From Phaeosaccion multiseriatum (Eukaryota > Ochrophyta, other classes), in contig OZ218954.1 of NCBI GenBank assembly GCA_965112735.1, positions 1,922,001-1,986,000 on the forward strand: a stretch of 64,000 bases of DNA, written 5' to 3'. The translations under genes and the position numbers were made by a program. Within the stretch, counting starts at the first letter, position 1. Each line of letters opens with the position of its first letter. This document shows, one piece after another, positions 24,144-35,371 of this stretch. Under the pieces are notes generated by a model, which worked only from the letters and a program-made list of their open reading frames with translations, was not told the origin of the DNA and searched no databases.

Positions 24144-26261
24144 TCAAAGCATGCTGCGCCCCTCGTCTACACCCTGCCCTGCCGCGGCTCTGGGAGGAGA
24201 GGCTGACCCCCTCGATTCCATCGTCCAGCCATTGACCCTGGGCAGCTCTTGCTCGTGCTCATGCTCGTGCTCTTGATCTTGCTGCAAGCGGCTGTGTCCG
24301 AGGCGGGAGGAGGCCCCAGGCCCACCAAAGCGCTTAAACTCCCTCACGAGCAGCACCACAAGCAGGATGGCGAGGCTGGCCCCCGCCGCCCCTAGACAAG
24401 CCGCTGTACCGTTGGACATGACATTACTACTTGTCGGCACCACAGGGCTGGTCGATGTCGTAGTCTGAGGCGTCTCAGTGGGAGGAGGTGGTGAACCAGC
24501 GCTACCCCGGCCCCCTCCGCCTCCTCCCCGCTCTGGCGATGGTGCCGTGGTCCCTGCTGCAGCGCCATTGTCGCCTGCCCTTCCGCCTCCGTCCCTCCCT
24601 CCCTTGGGCGTCTCGTGGTGGATCGAAATACTCAAGTCAGCCTCACACAGATCGGACTGCCTCTCTCCACTCTCTACCGACTCAGCGAAGCCAATCTTCC
24701 TATTGGAGTAGTCAAAGGCCGTGTAGTACTGTCTCAAGAACGTGTCCCCGAGTATCCAGGCGTCGCCTTCCTGCCCCTGCATGGCAACAATACACAAGGC
24801 ATCGGTTCCTTCCGACTCGCTGTCAGTGGTTAAAAAGTCGTCCAATGGTATGACCAAATCGCTCCCCGACAGCGAAAGCATCATTCCTCCGACTTCCATT
24901 TCGATTGTGCCCAGGGGTTGAGAGCATTCCACAGCGAGGATCGCTCCAGCCTCCCCACAGTCCACAGTTTTCTCTACGGCTGAGCTTGAGCGGCCGTACA
25001 CCCCTTCCTCCACCATAAAGCACAAGACTTGTCCCAGCTGGTCGGCCACCTTTCCGATGGCAGCATACGGTCCTATGAGCATGCTGGTACCTGTGTCCAC
25101 CATTGCCTCACTCGGTCCCGTCGTCACGGGCGCATTGCCTCCCCCCACGCGCAGCGAGTCAATCACCACCGACCAATACCCTAGACCGAAGCTGGTGAAG
25201 AGCGGCACGTCACACCAATGGAGACACCCCTCGTACCTGCTCTGGTCCACCGCTCCCAGCGTCAGCTCTCCTTTCATGACCGCCCCGTCTAAAGCTGCTG
25301 CTGCTCCTGCTGCCTCGTCGACGTCAATGTCCCCAAGGTACACCCCAAAGACCCCGGAAGGCACCACCCCTTGCTCCACCAGCTCGCCGAAGGGCGGCAT
25401 GGTTTGGGTGGTAGACAGCTCCGTGAAGCCCAGTCCCATCACACCATCCACACCCCCACAACCGCCCACCAGGGTCAGAGAGGCCAGCTCCCCGAACGTG
25501 ACGGGCGCCGCGACCCCGCCCCACTCCAACACGTCGATGGACAGAAAGCCTCTAGCGGTGGTGCCATCTTGGTACTCAGCTGCAAAAGGGGTACCGACGG
25601 GCTCGTAGGTGGACGTGGCGGAGGAATCGTAGAGTTTCTGACCTGCGTCACAACCGTCGGTGCAGGAAACGGAGGGGACCCACAGGTCTGCACTCCCCGT
25701 GTCGAACAGCACGTTGAAGGAAACCTGTGTGGGGAGTGAGGATGGCAACAGAGCGAAGAGTGAGAGAGGGAGACGAAGGTTTGCGGAAGACAGAGAGAAA
25801 AGAGAGGAAGGAAGAGAAATGCACGCATGCATCTTGTCGCAAACGTACCGGGGGTGTGCCCAAGGCGATCTGTCCATAGTATTCCATGTTTTCGCAGTCC
25901 ATGAGCTGAAGCTGCCCTGGAAGATGAAGCCCAAAACGAAACGGGGGTCACGGGTTAGTCTATACTTACAAGAGCAGAGCGCGCGAGAAAAGCATACACA
26001 CAGCGTTATCTTTCCATCCTCGCCCTTCTCCCGTACACGTCCCCTACCTGCTGCTGTTCCAGTCTCTCCAGAGAGCGAGCGGGCAAGTGATTTCCACAAG
26101 CGGTCTCCCTTCTTCCTCGAATGAAGAGGGACAGACATGGCCTCGCCACCGGTGGTTAGCTTCCTTTTCTTAGAGGTAGACCGAGCCCCTGGTCGGGAAG
26201 CTGCTGCTGCCCCATATACCGCTGCAGGGGCTGTCGCTATCGGAAAATACGGATGCTGCAT
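24144..26261 (-). CDS. Pepsin-family aspartic protease with C-terminal membrane anchor
   Basis: An A1-family endopeptidase, probably acting in the secretory or endolysosomal system. Exons on the minus strand are 26261-26048 (5' end uncertain), 25916-25849 and 25724-24144, all in phase. The first exon gives a propeptide-like basic segment (SVPLHSRKKGDRLWKSLARS). The mature enzyme starts near MEYYGQIALGTPP. Both catalytic motifs are present: FDTGSADLWVP and MVDTGTSML. The C-terminal lobe ends AWILGDTFLRQYYTAFD. A Pro/Gly/Thr-rich linker leads to a hydrophobic span (ACLGAAGASLAILLVVLLV) and a short tail with a His-Glu repeat. I do not see a signal peptide; it may lie in an exon further right, beyond the odd segment at 26306-26991. 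Family is clear, the 5' end is not. Confidence 0.88.
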   Translation of the reverse strand: MQHPYFPIATAPAAVYGAAAASRPGARSTSKKRKLTTGGEAMSVPLHSRKKGDRLWKSLARSLSGETGTAAGRGRVREKGEDGKITLCVCFSRALCSCKYRLTRDPRFVLGFIFQGSFSSWTAKTWNTMDRSPWAHPRYVCDKMHACISLPSSLFSLSSANLRLPLSLFALLPSSLPTQVSFNVLFDTGSADLWVPSVSCTDGCDAGQKLYDSSATSTYEPVGTPFAAEYQDGTTARGFLSIDVLEWGGVAAPVTFGELASLTLVGGCGGVDGVMGLGFTELSTTQTMPPFGELVEQGVVPSGVFGVYLGDIDVDEAAGAAAALDGAVMKGELTLGAVDQSRYEGCLHWCDVPLFTSFGLGYWSVVIDSLRVGGGNAPVTTGPSEAMVDTGTSMLIGPYAAIGKVADQLGQVLCFMVEEGVYGRSSSAVEKTVDCGEAGAILAVECSQPLGTIEMEVGGMMLSLSGSDLVIPLDDFLTTDSESEGTDALCIVAMQGQEGDAWILGDTFLRQYYTAFDYSNRKIGFAESVESGERQSDLCEADLSISIHHETPKGGRDGGGRAGDNGAAAGTTAPSPERGGGGGGRGSAGSPPPPTETPQTTTSTSPVVPTSSNVMSNGTAACLGAAGASLAILLVVLLVREFKRFGGPGASSRLGHSRLQQDQEHEHEHEQELPRVNGWTMESRGSASPPRAAAGQGVDEGRSML

Positions 26262-27068
26262 GTGTCTTTCTTCGGTTTTCTCTTCATTCCCCCCCCCCCC
26301 CCCCATTCCTTCGCCAACTGTGAGTATCGCGGGCGGGCGGGGGCTTTTGACTTGAGCGAGTTGGGCCGCCCATACCACCCCCCTCCAGGCTTCGAGCTTT
26401 AAAAGCTTCTGGCCGCAGGCCAGCGGTCTGGGCTTCAGGCTTCTCAGGGGGGCTCAGGGGGGCTCAGGGGGGGGGGGGGGAGAGATTATGCAGGCTTCTG
26501 GCCGCAGGCCAGCCCCGGGCTTCTTGCTTTCGGCCGCAGGCCGCCTCAGCCAGGCTTCTTCTGCTTATCGGGGGGGGGGGGCAGAGAAGCCTCGCGGGGA
26601 GCCGATCCGATCCCTACAGTTTCGCTCAGTTTATAAGGTGATTCCTATTAAGCAATTTTCCCTACAAGAAGCAACAAGTGACCAAGAGCGTGGTACGGGA
26701 GGAGGGAGTGCAGGACCAGCTCCGCGGTTGAGCCGACCCAGGAAGGCGCGCTCTCGCTCCGAGAGCCACATCTGGTGGCTGCAGCTCTGCAGCTGACGAG
26801 ACGGCGAAGTCTGGTCAGGACGTGGCCCTTGGTGGTGGAGGAGCCAGTGCGGCCAGTGCGGGAGACCACGTGCTCGGCGAGTGCGTGTAGGAGCGATGGC
26901 ACGTCCTGACCAGACTTCGCAGTCTCGTCAGCTGCAGAGCTGCAGCCACCAGGAAAGAAAAACGCTGGCAGTTCCTTCGCCAACTGTGAGTCTCTCATGT
27001 CGCTCGCTCGCTCTTCTTGCTTCTACACTGTAACTCCCCCATGTCAACATCGAGTCCAGCCACAACAG

Positions 27069-27103
<35 letters not shown>

Positions 27104-27231
27104 AGCAGCAGGAGGGGATAGTCCCTTCACCTTCGCTCCGACTGGCTCACGGCCTCCTTCCCCGAAGGCTCAGACCCACCCCACCCCCCTGCCGGCCTCT
27201 GACTGCCTGACTGCCTCTTCCTCTCCTCCTC
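26262..27231. other. Region between the aspartic protease and SUMO protease genes, with repeat-flanked insert
   Basis: No gene recognised. It holds the insertion-like segment described separately, a CAG repeat at about 27065-27110, and presumably the 3' UTR of the SUMO protease and the 5' part of the aspartic protease gene. Confidence 0.55.
26306..26991. mobile_element. Putative non-autonomous insertion with 20-bp direct repeats and internal inverted repeat
   Basis: The 20-bp word TTCCTTCGCCAACTGTGAGT occurs at 26306-26325 and again at 26972-26991. The 646 bp between are GC-rich and contain repeated GGCTTCTGGCCGCAGGCC words (26390-26540). They also contain a 53-bp inverted repeat (26772-26824 and 26900-26952, one mismatch seen, 75-bp spacer). 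The structure resembles an inserted element with a target duplication. No coding capacity is evident. Confidence 0.5.
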
Positions 27232-28339
27232 TCAGGCCCACCCCGCCTTGCTCAGCAGCGCCCAAGCGATCCTCCTGCGCTGCGCCGTCATGTCCGCCTG
27301 ACGCACCTCAGTAATGGGCAGGTCCTCGCTGATGTAGCTGGCGAAGGACACGGCGAACACCCCGCAGTCGCAGCCGTTCTGCTGCTGCGGGGTGTTGGCG
27401 GGGGGTGGGAGTGACTGCCAGCCGGTGGTGTCCATGGGCCCTGCACACGATAAAGAGTAGAGCAGATGAGAGAGGGTGTAGAGGAGGGAACACAACGCAG
27501 CACACCAGGCTTGTTGGTATACGAGTATAGTATGTAGCAGTCCAGTCATTTGGTCTACACTACATGATGAATGTGAAGCACAAAACACATCCATCTACCG
27601 TCGACTTACTCTTGAGCTTGTCCACGTGCTCGTCCGCGAGCCAGCGCATGAGGGCTTTGCGCGCTCCCTCCCCACTGCCCCCCATGCTGTCGTAGTACTG
27701 CACCACCTTCTTCTGCACGTAGATGACCGCCAGGCACCAATGCATGTTGCCCACATTCACCGGTATGATGACCTTGTCGCACTTGAAGATGTCGCCCCCC
27801 ACCACCTTGTTGCCCCTTGTCCACCTGCGCACTCCCATGAAGTTGTAGCCGTCCTCAGTGAGCTTGGCGAAGAAGAAGGAGTTGAAGAAATGGCTGGGGA
27901 GCCGCTTGTCGTCCAGCTTGCACAGCGCCTTGTCGTCCTCGCCCATGAGCTGAATGTACAGGTTGATCACCTCGTCGTTCAGCCACGTCAGGGGCAGCAG
28001 GCAGCGGAACTTCTCGCGGGAAATATCGGCGTTGAACAGCGTAAACAGGAGCTCGTGGGCGGGCCCACCCTCTAAGGCCCTGTCGATGGCTGCATCTGCT
28101 TCGGCTGGCAGCCCCCTCTTCCTCTTGCGTAGGGCCTTGTTCCGCTGCCCCTCCCCTGCTGCTGCCGCCGCTGCCACTGCCGCCCGCTTCGCCTCTGCTG
28201 CCACTGCTTCTCGCGCAGCCTTTATTTTCATCCTCTCATCCACTGAGTGGATCACATCCTCGGTGCTGTGGCTGTAAGATCTGGGCAGGTAGAGACTGGA
28301 GAGCTTGGCGGTGAGCGAACCCACGGAAGGTTCCGCTGT

Positions 28340-28371
<32 letters not shown>

Positions 28372-28972
28372 GTGCGGGTGCTGCTACTGCTGCTACTGCT
28401 GTGGCCTCTCCTCCTTCTCCTGCTGCTCCGGGGGCCGGCGCCACCGACGCCCCAGCATCTCCCGTCTTGGGCGATACGGCTGACGACGCCCGAATCGCCT
28501 CGATCTCAGCGAGTCTGGCCTCTATTTCGGAGTTGTCATACTCAGCTGGGGCTCTCCTGATGGGGCTCCGGACGGGATACCTATCACTGTTGCTCCCGCC
28601 ATCACCTTCTCCCGTAGATACGTCCCCCGACCCCGTCCCCCATTTGGCTCCCGCCCGAAAGTTCAGGCTCTCAATGTTGCCATACGCTTTGGAAAAGAAG
28701 GAGTCAAGCGATGGCGTTGGCTGCGAGGCTTGCCTCTTCTCCGCCAGCTGGTATTCGTCTAATAGGATCACAGCGTTAAAGGGGACCGGGGGAGGGGAGC
28801 ACGTGAGCGAAAGCAATCTCGATGAGAACCTGGGTGAGACACCCTCACCTCGACTCGAGACAAGTCTCACAGAGTTTATGTTCTGTGTGAGCAGGTCCAT
28901 GAGGCCTGCCCGACTGAGGGGCGCCGCCCTGCCCCCGACGCCTTCGCCGCTACGTGAGGTTGAGGGAGGCAT
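27232..28972 (-). CDS. SENP/Ulp1-type SUMO protease
   Basis: A C48 cysteine protease that matures SUMO or removes it from targets. Exons on the minus strand are 28972-28849, 28758-27610 and 27440-27232, totalling 1,482 nt (493 residues) with consistent phases. The N-terminal half is low complexity, rich in Ala and charged residues, and likely regulatory. The C-terminal 220 residues are the catalytic domain. It contains LTWLNDEVINLYIQL, the catalytic His in NMHWCLAVI, the Asp in YYDSMGG, and the nucleophile in QQNGCDCGVFAV, close to the SENP1 pattern. The Cys box is split from the His/Asp part by intron 27609-27441. An upstream in-frame Met at 29008 is an alternative start. Confidence 0.92.
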
Positions 28973-29216
28973 GAAAACACGAAAACACAAAGTGGCACAC
29001 ATGCTCACACCCCGTCAAGGTTACGTAAGCTTAGGTTGATTGCCATAAGTCATTGATCCTGGCGGGCTCCACGCCCCACACACCTTCAGCGCCTTTGACA
29101 GCGAGGGAGCGCTGGACGGGGAGGAAGCGAAGCTTTGGAGCACGGAGGATCGACGTGCACGTGTTGGGGCTCCGGCGCGTGCTTACCAAGCCCAGAAAGA
29201 GGGAGACAGGAGCACC
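28973..29216. promoter_or_regulatory. Probable bidirectional promoter (SUMO protease and tRNase Z)
   Basis: 244 bp between divergent start codons. It includes the palindromic stretch TTACGTAAGCTTA near 29021, whose reverse complement occurs near 19990. It also has a copy of the GGTTGATTgCCATAAGT word found in the USP intron array. Function inferred from layout only. Confidence 0.4.
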
Positions 29217-32200
29217 ATGCTTGGCACCAGTGGGAGCCGGAGGCGAAGACGGGCTTCAACGTGCGGCGAGGTAGAGGCTGGCTGGGAGGGCTCGAGGAGC
29301 AGGCCGCCTCTCCCTCCACGGCCGCCGCTGTTCCGACGACCAATAGCTGCTGCTGCCGCTCTGCGATGGAGCCTCGCCGTGTGTTTGAGCCTGGGACACT
29401 TGACCGAGGCATGGGTGCCTGCGGCTCCTTCACTACTCGGCGGGAGGGGTGTTAGATCTTCGCCAGGGGTGAAGCAGCGCTGGATTGGCGGCGGCGGCAG
29501 CAGCCGGTGGTGTTATAGTGGCAGCTCGCGGACTCTTCAAGGCAGCTGCGGAGGCCAGACAAGAGGCGATAGCAGGACTGGCAGGAATGGGTTTGGCGAT
29601 CGCGGCAGTAGGCGGAGAAGCAGTCTCTTCGACAGCTCGAGTCACCGGGAGCCGCGCAACGCGGTGTCGCCTCCTTCGCCCCCAGCAGCTGAGCGAGAAG
29701 TAGGAGCAGCGGCGGGAGGAGGAGGTGGACGGGGGGGCGGGGGAGACGACTCCGATGCCCTGGTGAAAAACGCAGAGAAGATGTTGGAAGGCCTCAAGGT
29801 ACCACAGCTGAAGGAGCTATACCGCAAGGCCGGTGGCAGGCCTGGCTCTCTGCGCAAGTCTGAGTTGGTCGATTCGCTGGCCTCCATCATGGCCGCCAAG
29901 CAGGTCCAGGCGTGGGCAGCGAAGCGCGAAGACACAGCAGCAGACTTACCGCCGCAGCAGGAGAAGAAGACGGAGGAGGAGAGCAAGGACAAGGCACCGC
30001 CAGACCTGTCGCCGCGCCTCCAGCAGCAGCGGTTTCAGAAAGGGGACAGGAGGCACGACACTAGAGGGCATCAGCAGCAGCAGCAGCAGCAGCAGAGACC
30101 AGGACCAGGGATGGGGTATCAGACAGTGGGGCGGCAGCGTCGGCTGCAGCAGCAGCACCACCAGCAGCAGAGGCAGCTGTATCCATCCGGCCCGCACCAA
30201 AGTCAGAACCAGAGGCCACCGCAGAACCAACAACAGCAGCACCGACAGCAGAATCAGAATCAGTATCAGTATCAGTATCAGTATCAGCAGCAGCAGCAGC
30301 AGCAGCAGCATGGAGGCCGACAGCAGCACCAGCGGCGCCCCCCGCGCAGGCTACCTCCGATACCCAACGAGTGGGCCGTGGGCGAGTTTCGAGGCTACCC
30401 CCAATGGCAAGAGGAGAGCTGGGCGTGCCAGGCGTCGGTCAACGCCACCAAATTCCACCTGGAGGGCATGGGTTCCCTCCAGCGCCGCACCAGCAACAAC
30501 TACCGAGACATGCCCGAGAACAATTTGGACGTTGTATTCCTCGGAACGGCCTCCTGTGTGCCCAGCGTGACACGGGGGACGCAGGCCATCTGTCTGCGGA
30601 GGAAGGGCGAGGTGTGGATGTTCGACGCAGGGGAAGGGACACAGATCCAACTGCAGAGATCCTGCATCCGAGCCACGCGCATCAACAAAATCTTCATCAC
30701 CCACGCCCACGGCGACCACTCCTTCGGCCTGCCAGGGCTCATGTGCCTACTGGGGCAGGACCGGGCCCGTATCCGCAAGGAGCCGCTGGAGATTTATGGC
30801 CCCAAGGGGACACGAGACTACCTCCGGGCGGCCCTCCGCTACACCTACGCGCGCATCACTCCGCCCTACGTGGTGCACGAGCTGCACGACATTGCCTTCC
30901 TGCACGGGGATTACTCACGCCCGCCCTTGGACTACAAGATCCATCTCGAGGTCGACGCCATGTATGGGGAGAGGGCCGGCGGAAGGGACATTTACCCGGA
31001 CGAGAGGGGCGTGTATCATGTGTTTGGGGACGAGGAGGTGGACGTGTATGCCGGCCCGATGAAGCATACTGTGCCCTGCGTTGGGTTTGTGGTGCACGAG
31101 AAGCCCAAGCAGGGGACGCTGCGCGCGGAGCTGCTGCAGCCCTTTGTCGATGAGTTCCGAGACGCCATCGTGGTGAGGAGGAGGAGGAGGAGGAGGAGGT
31201 GGAGGAGCGGGGGGGGGCGGGAGGAAGGGGAAGAGTGTGAGAGGGAGGGGTGAAGAACGAACAAGACGAGACGAAGGAATCATCACGCGCTTGTCTGCGG
31301 TGCGGTTCCATACACCCGCTTTTGTCTTTTTCTTGTCCCTTGCGGCGAGCGACCTTCTTTCTCGAGGCTGTGAAGGGACATACATACCACTTCAGGGCGC
31401 CCCCCCCTCTTTGCTGCGCCTGCGATGGCTCAACTCAACTACCCTGCCCCCTTTTCTCTCCCTCTCTCTCTCTTCGCCCCCCCCCCCCCCCCCCTTGCTT
31501 CCTTCGCGCACCACCACAGAAAGAGAAGGGCTACCGCAACCCCAAGATGATCTTTCAGGACATTAAGAGGCTCAAGCCGGGAGAGACGTTCACCTTCCCT
31601 GGCGACGACCGCGTTTGGGAGTATGACGAGGTTGTGAGCCCGAGCGAGGACGGCCGCAAAGTGGTCCTTATGGGTGACACTTGTGACGCCTCGTCGCTGC
31701 TAGAGCTGGCGCAGAATGCGGACATTCTCGTCCACGAGGCCACCAACGCCCTTATACAGCCCTTCGACAACGGAAAGGACTACGGCACCGTCGAGCACGA
31801 AGCGGTCATGCACGGGCACAGTACGGTAAGGAGAAGATGAAAGAAGAAGGATGATGGCAATGTTGATGGTGGTGATGATGATGATAATGTGATGATGATG
31901 ATGATGATGATGATGTTGATGATGACAATGTTGATGATGATGTGATGATAATGATGCAGCCACCGCTTCTTTTGCCAGCTTGGTCGTGCCTGACTCTCCC
32001 CATCGCTCTGCTCGTCGCCCTGCCCCCCCCCCCCCCCCCCTCACTCCTCTGTTCCGCTGGGCTCTGCCTCTGTTTTGTGCTGTGGCGTGTGTGCTTGCGC
32101 CCCCCCTTCCTCCCTTCCCTTCCCTTCCCTTCCCTTCCCTTCCCTTCCCTTCCCTTCCCTTCCCTTCCCTTCCCTTCCCTTCCCTTCCCTTCCCTTCCCT

Positions 32201-32958
32201 TCCCTTCCCTTCCCTCCCCTTCCCTTCCCTTCCCTTCCCTTTCCTTCCCGTCCTCCCTTCCCTTCCCTTCTCTTCCCTTCCCTTTCCTTCCCTTTCCTTC
32301 CCTTCCCTTCCCTTCCCTTCCCTTCCCTTCCCTTCCCTTCCCTTCCCTTCCCTTCCCTTCCCTTCCCTTCCCTCCCCTTCCCTTCCCTCCCCTTCCCTCC
32401 CCTCCCCTTCCCCTCCCTTCCCTTTCCTTCCCTTCCCTTCCCTCCCCTTCCCTTCCCTTCCCTTTCCTTCCCTTCCCTTCCCTCCCCTTCCCTTCCCTTC
32501 CCTTCCCTTCCCTTCCCTTCCCTTCCCTTCCCTTCCCTTCCCTTCCCTTCCCTTCCCTTCTCTTCCCTTCCCTTTCCTTCCCTTCCCTTCCCTTCCCTTC
32601 CCTTCCCTTCCCTTCCCTTTCCTTCCCGTCCTCCCTTCCCTTCCCTTCCCTTCCCTTCCCTTCCCTTCCCTTCCCTTCCTTTCCCTTTCCTTCCTTCCCT
32701 TCCCTCCCCTTCCCTCCCCTCCCCTTCCCCTCCCTTTCCTTCCCTTCCCTTCCCTCCCCTTCCTTTCCCTTCCCTTCCCTCAGCCTCAAATGGCGGGGCG
32801 CTTCGCGAAGAGAATCAACGCCCGCCAGCTTGTACTCTCCCACTTCAGTCCGCGCTACAGAGGAGACGATTCTCCAGAGAGCCGTGAGTGCATGACTGCC
32901 CTTCCTCCTTGTCTTCTCGGCAGGGTGAATACCTGGCTGCCTACCTGCGTATCGGGAC

Positions 32959-33004
<46 letters not shown>

Positions 33005-34184
33005 TGTGTGTGTGTATGTGTGTGTGTGTGCGTGTGTGTGTGTGTGCGTGTGTGCGTGTGTGTGCGTGTGCATGGAAATGCCCGCTTTTGCAGAGTTACG
33101 CCTGGCAGGACTGTGTCGAGGGGAGGGTGATTAGAGAGGAAAGAGAGAAGAGAGAGGAGAGAGGAGAGGAGGGGAGGGGAGGGGAAAGAAGAGAGAGAAG
33201 AGAATGAGGGGAGGGAAGAGAAGGGAGAGGAGGAGAAGGGATAGAAAACAAAGGAGAGGAGAGGCGAGGCGAAGGAGAAGTCCGGCTATATTGGTGCAGA
33301 GCCTTGTGTACTTCCCACAGTACTAACCCTCCCTCTGTCCCTCCCTCCCTCCCTCCCTCCCTCCCTGTCCCTCCCTCCCTTCCTCCTTCCCTCCCTCCCT
33401 CTCTCCCTCCCTTCCTCCCTCTGTCCCTCCCTCCCTGTCCCTCCCTCCCTCCCTCCCTCCCGCCCTCCCTTCCTCCCTCTGTCCCTCCCTCCCTTCCTCC
33501 CTCCCTTTCTTTCTCCCTCCCTCCCTCCCTCCCATCCTTCCTCCCTCTGTCCTCCCTCCCTTCCTCCGTCCCTTTCTTCCTCCCTCCCTCCCTCCCTCCC
33601 TCCCTCCCTCCCTCCCTCCCCTCCCCCTTGTTATGTCTCGGTGCTTGCAGTTGCCGTCATGCGACGGATCGAGGAACAGGCCAGGGCTGTAGGTGTGTGC
33701 CCGTTCGAAATCCTTGTGTCGGGTGGGGAGGCTTGTTTTTTTTTGTCACACCCCTTCATGCACTGGCTGCTTCGTGGTGGCCTGTCTCCTCTGACAAGCA
33801 TTGCCCTCTTGGCGTCGCCCCCCTCTCTTGGGTCTTTTCCCTTCCCTCACACAACCAACTGCGTCCGCTTCCTTGACCACCACAGCCGGCCTCCAACCCT
33901 ACGAGGTCATTGCTGCTTGGGATATGATGAAACTGTCCGTGCTGCCCAAAGAAGCCTACGAGGAGTGGTCGGTGGAGGCACAGCGGGCCATCGAGCAGGA
34001 GGACAAAGACACCGCAGAGGTTGTGGCTGCCTCCAGAACGCAGTTCGAAGAGTGGTTAAGCGCACGGGATGGGGGGCACGCGCTGAGTCAAGAGGAAGCG
34101 CTCGAGGAGGAGCTCGCCAAGACACGGGGGGAGGGGGGAGGGGAGGAGGGCAAGGAGGAGGACGACTTTACCTACGAGTTTTGA
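29217..34184 (+). CDS. tRNase Z (ribonuclease Z) with SAP domain and Q-rich linker
   Basis: Endonuclease that removes 3' trailers from pre-tRNAs. Exons 29217-31172, 31520-31825, 32784-32883, 33651-33692 and 33886-34184 sum to 2,703 nt (900 residues) in phase. The metallo-beta-lactamase domain starts near residue 440 (NLDVVFLGTASCVPS). It carries the zinc motif THAHGDHSFGLPG (about residue 495), GDTCDASSLLELA, LVHEATN, and the C-terminal MAGRFAKRINARQLVLSHFS. This is a single-domain, short-type enzyme with a very long N-terminal extension. A SAP-like nucleic-acid-binding helix pair is at about residues 192-222, and a Gln-rich region with QY repeats at about 285-385. The first 70 residues contain a hydrophobic span and a TEA-WVP junction (about residues 48-67). 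This resembles a bipartite plastid presequence, although it starts unusually far from the first Met; an unseen upstream exon or another start is possible. Confidence 0.93.
32100..32783 (+). repeat. CCCTT pentanucleotide array, about 680 bp, in a tRNase Z intron
   Basis: Nearly uninterrupted CCCTT repeats fill the 3' part of intron 31826-32783 and end directly at the acceptor AG. Long open frames on both strands here (Pro/Ser/Phe or Lys/Arg/Glu/Gly repeats) are products of the repeat, not genes. Confidence 0.95.
32960..33640 (+). repeat. GT, GA and CCCT tracts in a tRNase Z intron
   Basis: Intron 32884-33650 carries, in order, a GT repeat (32960-33070), a GA/GGA purine tract (33130-33290) and a CCCT pyrimidine array (33320-33625) up to the acceptor. 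The purine and pyrimidine tracts are largely complementary. Confidence 0.9.
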
Positions 34185-35371
34185 GCTTTTGGAGCAGCAG
34201 CATTTGCTTTGTTGCCCAAAGGCTTGGGGGATTCTGTGATTTTCAAGATAAATTCCTTTCCAAAAACTCCTCCTCGACGATTCGACTTCTACTTTTGAAG
34301 AAGGAAGTGCAATTGTCGTTCGTTCGTTCGTTCCAGAGGGCGTCATCCTCGTCACCCACACACCTGGGGCAAGCCGTCCGTGTTACATTTTTTTTGTTTT
34401 TTATTTTTTTGAAGTAGAACAATAAGTATAGCTGATTCAGCCGCTTCTCGTTACTGTAGTGCTCCATCCTCCATCCATCTGTGAATGATGGAGGACCACA
34501 CAGTGAGATTCGCTTCACACTGACTGACTGATGCGTCCTGCGCTGGCCTGGCCTTGGCCTTGGCCCAAGCAGTCTATCCCCCTCCTTGGACCCCTCCTTG
34601 GACCCCTTCCCCTTGCAGCCACCACTCCCATCTCCACAGCGTCGACGTGGTAAACAGGCGGGCGGGCGGCACTCAGAGGTAGAGAGTCCTCGGAGGCTTC
34701 GCTACTGCCCGTATGATGCCTGTATGGTATCACGCTTGTCGCATGCGGCGCTATAAGACCTCCTCTTTAACAATCCTCACAGCCAGCCCCACCTTCTGGA
34801 CGGTTTCGTGCTTACCTCGCCTCAGTACACGCCCACAATAGCGAGCAAGTACCGTGGAGAGACTGGGTGTACTGTTCTTCCCATGTGCCTCCACATGCTC
34901 ATCGGCGCTTGCTCCGGAGGTAACAAGAGCTCAAACCCCGCAAGCGCCGAGGCCAGGCAACCCCAAGAGAAGAGGCTTTGGGATTGTTGCGGGAGATGGA
35001 ATGAATGGAGAAAGGGCCCGCTGAGGAGGGAGTAAGGAGCCCACACCACCGCCATTGATGTGTGCGTCAAGACCAGTCAACACTTGGAGGCATTGGGCTT
35101 ATTGAGGGAGATGAAGGAAGACGTGCTGCGGTCTTCCTACCTTCAACGGTCTTGCTTCATCTCCTTCAATAAACCCAATGCCTCCAAGTGATGACCGGTC
35201 TTGACGCACACACCAATAAAGTGATGGTATTGTGGTTGTAACTGTAAGACCCTCCTTGTTCATACGGTCTAGCGGGTCCAGGGACTTGGATCGAGTCAGT
35301 CAGTCGTTCGTCGCGTCTCACTGCCCCATGCTACGCATGAGGAGCTTGACGAGAGGAGCGACTGCGCGCCA
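34185..35371. other. Intergenic region between convergent tRNase Z and glyoxalase II
   Basis: No gene recognised. It includes a T-rich run (34388-34412), likely part of the tRNase Z 3' end, and a long inverted repeat at 35054-35217 described separately. The open frames are short and have no family features. Confidence 0.65.
35054..35217. repeat. Long imperfect inverted repeat (hairpin, arms about 69 bp)
   Basis: The left arm 35054-35122 and right arm 35149-35217 are complementary with scattered mismatches and small bulges, around a 26-nt loop. The arms contain CACTTGGAGGCATTGGG and its complement. A transcript would fold into one long stem, compatible with a miRNA-like precursor or a fold-back element. 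Confidence 0.7.

Noticed and set aside
25916-26378. Extending the aspartic protease N-terminus to 26378
   Set aside because: The frame is open but the added residues include a poly-Gly run from a G/C homopolymer at about 26290-26304 and no signal peptide; the true 5' exon is unresolved.
31806-32960. A 384-residue minus-strand frame and several plus-strand frames over 32100-32780
   Set aside because: They are translations of the CCCTT/AAGGG repeat inside a tRNase Z intron; composition is a repeat artefact and flanking exons define the gene.
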